Positions 63,455 through 64,000 of a stretch of 64,000 bases of DNA are shown one piece after another. This stretch comes from Bacillota bacterium (lineage in GTDB: Bacteria > Bacillota > Clostridia > Lachnospirales > Lachnospiraceae). The position numbers and the translations under genes are program-made. The notes below the pieces were generated by a model, which was not told the DNA's origin, did not search any database, and saw only the letters and a program-made list of their open reading frames with translations. The DNA lies in assembly GCA_023436225.1 (NCBI GenBank), contig JAEZKA010000076.1:186001-250000 (forward strand). The letters run 5' to 3'. The first letter of the stretch is position 1. Each line of letters begins with the position of its first letter.

Positions 63455-63588
63455 TTGTTTTTTTTTCAATTATCGTGTAAAATAATGATTCGTAGCGTCT
63501 ACGATGTGAGGTGCGTAATCCCATGTGAACTTGGTTCATCTGCACGGAGCATTTTATCGTATAAGACGCAATTTTCGAAACGATAAAA
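63455..63588 (+). promoter_or_regulatory. Promoter and structured leader of the ABC-F gene
   Basis: TTGTTT (63455-63460), 17 bases, TAAAAT (63478-63483) is a good promoter. The leader of about 125 bases contains TTTTATCGT (63552-63560) pairing with ACGATAAAA (63580-63588) and a small CGTAG/CTACG stem (63491-63502). ABC-F genes are often attenuated in the leader, but no antibiotic-responsive uORF is clear here. Confidence 0.5.
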
Positions 63589-63614
63589 GAGCCTGGACAG
63601 GTATGGAGGTATAA

Positions 63615-64000
63615 ATGAGTATTTTAAATGTAACTAATCTAAGTCATGGCTTCGGAGACCGAGCCATCTTTCATGACGTATCCTTTCGTCTTCTCAAAGG
63701 AGAGCATATAGGACTAATCGGGGCGAATGGCGAGGGTAAATCCACCTTTATGAATATCGTAACCGGAAAGCTAATGCCGGATGAAGGTAAGGTTGAATGG
63801 TCAAAGCATGTTCATGTAGGTTATCTGGACCAGCATGCCATACTGGAAAAGGGTATGACACTGCGAAGTGTGCTTCAATCTGCCTTTGCTCATCTTTTCG
63901 AATTAGAGGAAAAGATGAATCTGATCTGTGATACGATGGGAGATGCAGAGGGCGATGCTCTAAATGATATGATTGAGGAGCTCGGAACCATTCAGGAGCT
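63615..64000 (+). CDS. ABC-F family ATPase (partial, 3' end outside window)
   Basis: First 128 residues of an ABC-F protein, a soluble tandem ATPase acting on the ribosome (translation factor or antibiotic-protection type). Seen: MSILNVTNLSHGFGDRAIF, Walker A GLIGANGEGKSTFMNIVTG (Glu between N-G and G-K as in ABC-F), and GYLDQHAILEKGMTLRSVL with the Q-loop region. The linker and second ATPase domain are outside the window, so subgroup (EttA, Uup, Vml-like) cannot be set. GGAGG lies 6 bases before the ATG. Confidence 0.9.
   Translation, partial: MSILNVTNLSHGFGDRAIFHDVSFRLLKGEHIGLIGANGEGKSTFMNIVTGKLMPDEGKVEWSKHVHVGYLDQHAILEKGMTLRSVLQSAFAHLFELEEKMNLICDTMGDAEGDALNDMIEELGTIQE

Noticed and set aside
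63485..63586. 33-codon frame in the leader of the ABC-F gene, ending in the 3' arm of the hairpin (candidate attenuator peptide)
   Set aside because: Its ATG lies before the predicted transcription start and has no ribosome binding site.

Overview
The window looks like a chromosomal segment of a low-GC, anaerobic Gram-positive bacterium of the Clostridia, most likely Lachnospiraceae (Lachnoclostridium / 'Clostridium phytofermentans'-like). Pointers are the YesMN-type two-component pair beside a divergent LplB-type sugar permease, several chemoreceptors, a class D beta-lactamase of the clostridial lipoprotein type, DUF1836 and YerC-type regulators, PilT, a GH5 glucanase, A/T-rich intergenic DNA and strong GGAGG ribosome binding sites. 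Assignment to family is inference from gene content only.

Layout. 0-4.5 kb: start of a sugar ABC permease (leftward, cut by the window edge), and a divergent response regulator plus sensor kinase that probably controls it. 4.5-7.5 kb: two-domain flavoprotein and a methyl-accepting chemotaxis protein. 7.8-12.5 kb: azlCD amino-acid exporter, a MarR-SDR-acetoacetate-decarboxylase-like operon with a visible promoter and palindrome, a SnoaL-like protein, and a divergent HxlR regulator / pyruvate-kinase-C-like pair. 12.6-25.3 kb is an accessory stretch with decay: a wrecked old-yellow-enzyme gene, SGNH esterase, GNAT acetyltransferase, class D beta-lactamase, a chemoreceptor lacking its signalling half, a frameshifted tubby-like gene, nitroreductase, a 50-residue zinc ribbon, AraC/GyrI regulator, an XRE-GH5 pair, and a complete IS21-family element (23026-25253) with 7-bp target duplications but a transposase that has lost its first catalytic Asp.

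25.4-36 kb: RlmD-type rRNA methyltransferase, homocysteine methyltransferase-like protein, coiled-coil protein, an ABC exporter (two permeases and an ATPase), diguanylate cyclase, PadR regulator (matching inverted repeats lie upstream of both padR and the exporter), a stand-alone condensation-domain protein and a DinB-like protein. 36.4-45.8 kb: zinc alcohol dehydrogenase, then a leftward dlt-like cluster (racemase, adenylation enzyme, carrier protein, MBOAT acyltransferase, SGNH protein, lipoprotein) next to a transglutaminase surface protein. This is the best candidate in the window for a poorly described system: an activated amino or acyl group passed through a carrier protein to an envelope polymer.

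46-64 kb is mostly core genome: KaiC-like/PEP-synthase-like fusion, an RFD-repeat microprotein, YerC, DUF1836, PcrA helicase, a small acidic membrane protein, a REP-like giant hairpin, orphan substrate-binding lipoprotein, HtrA protease, PheA, DUF5050-like propeller protein, FolC, RlmI, GtrA, PilT (with Arg in place of the Walker A Lys), and the start of an ABC-F ATPase at the right edge. I saw no tRNA, rRNA, CRISPR array or recognisable riboswitch. Most leftward genes are followed by clear intrinsic terminators, which are listed.
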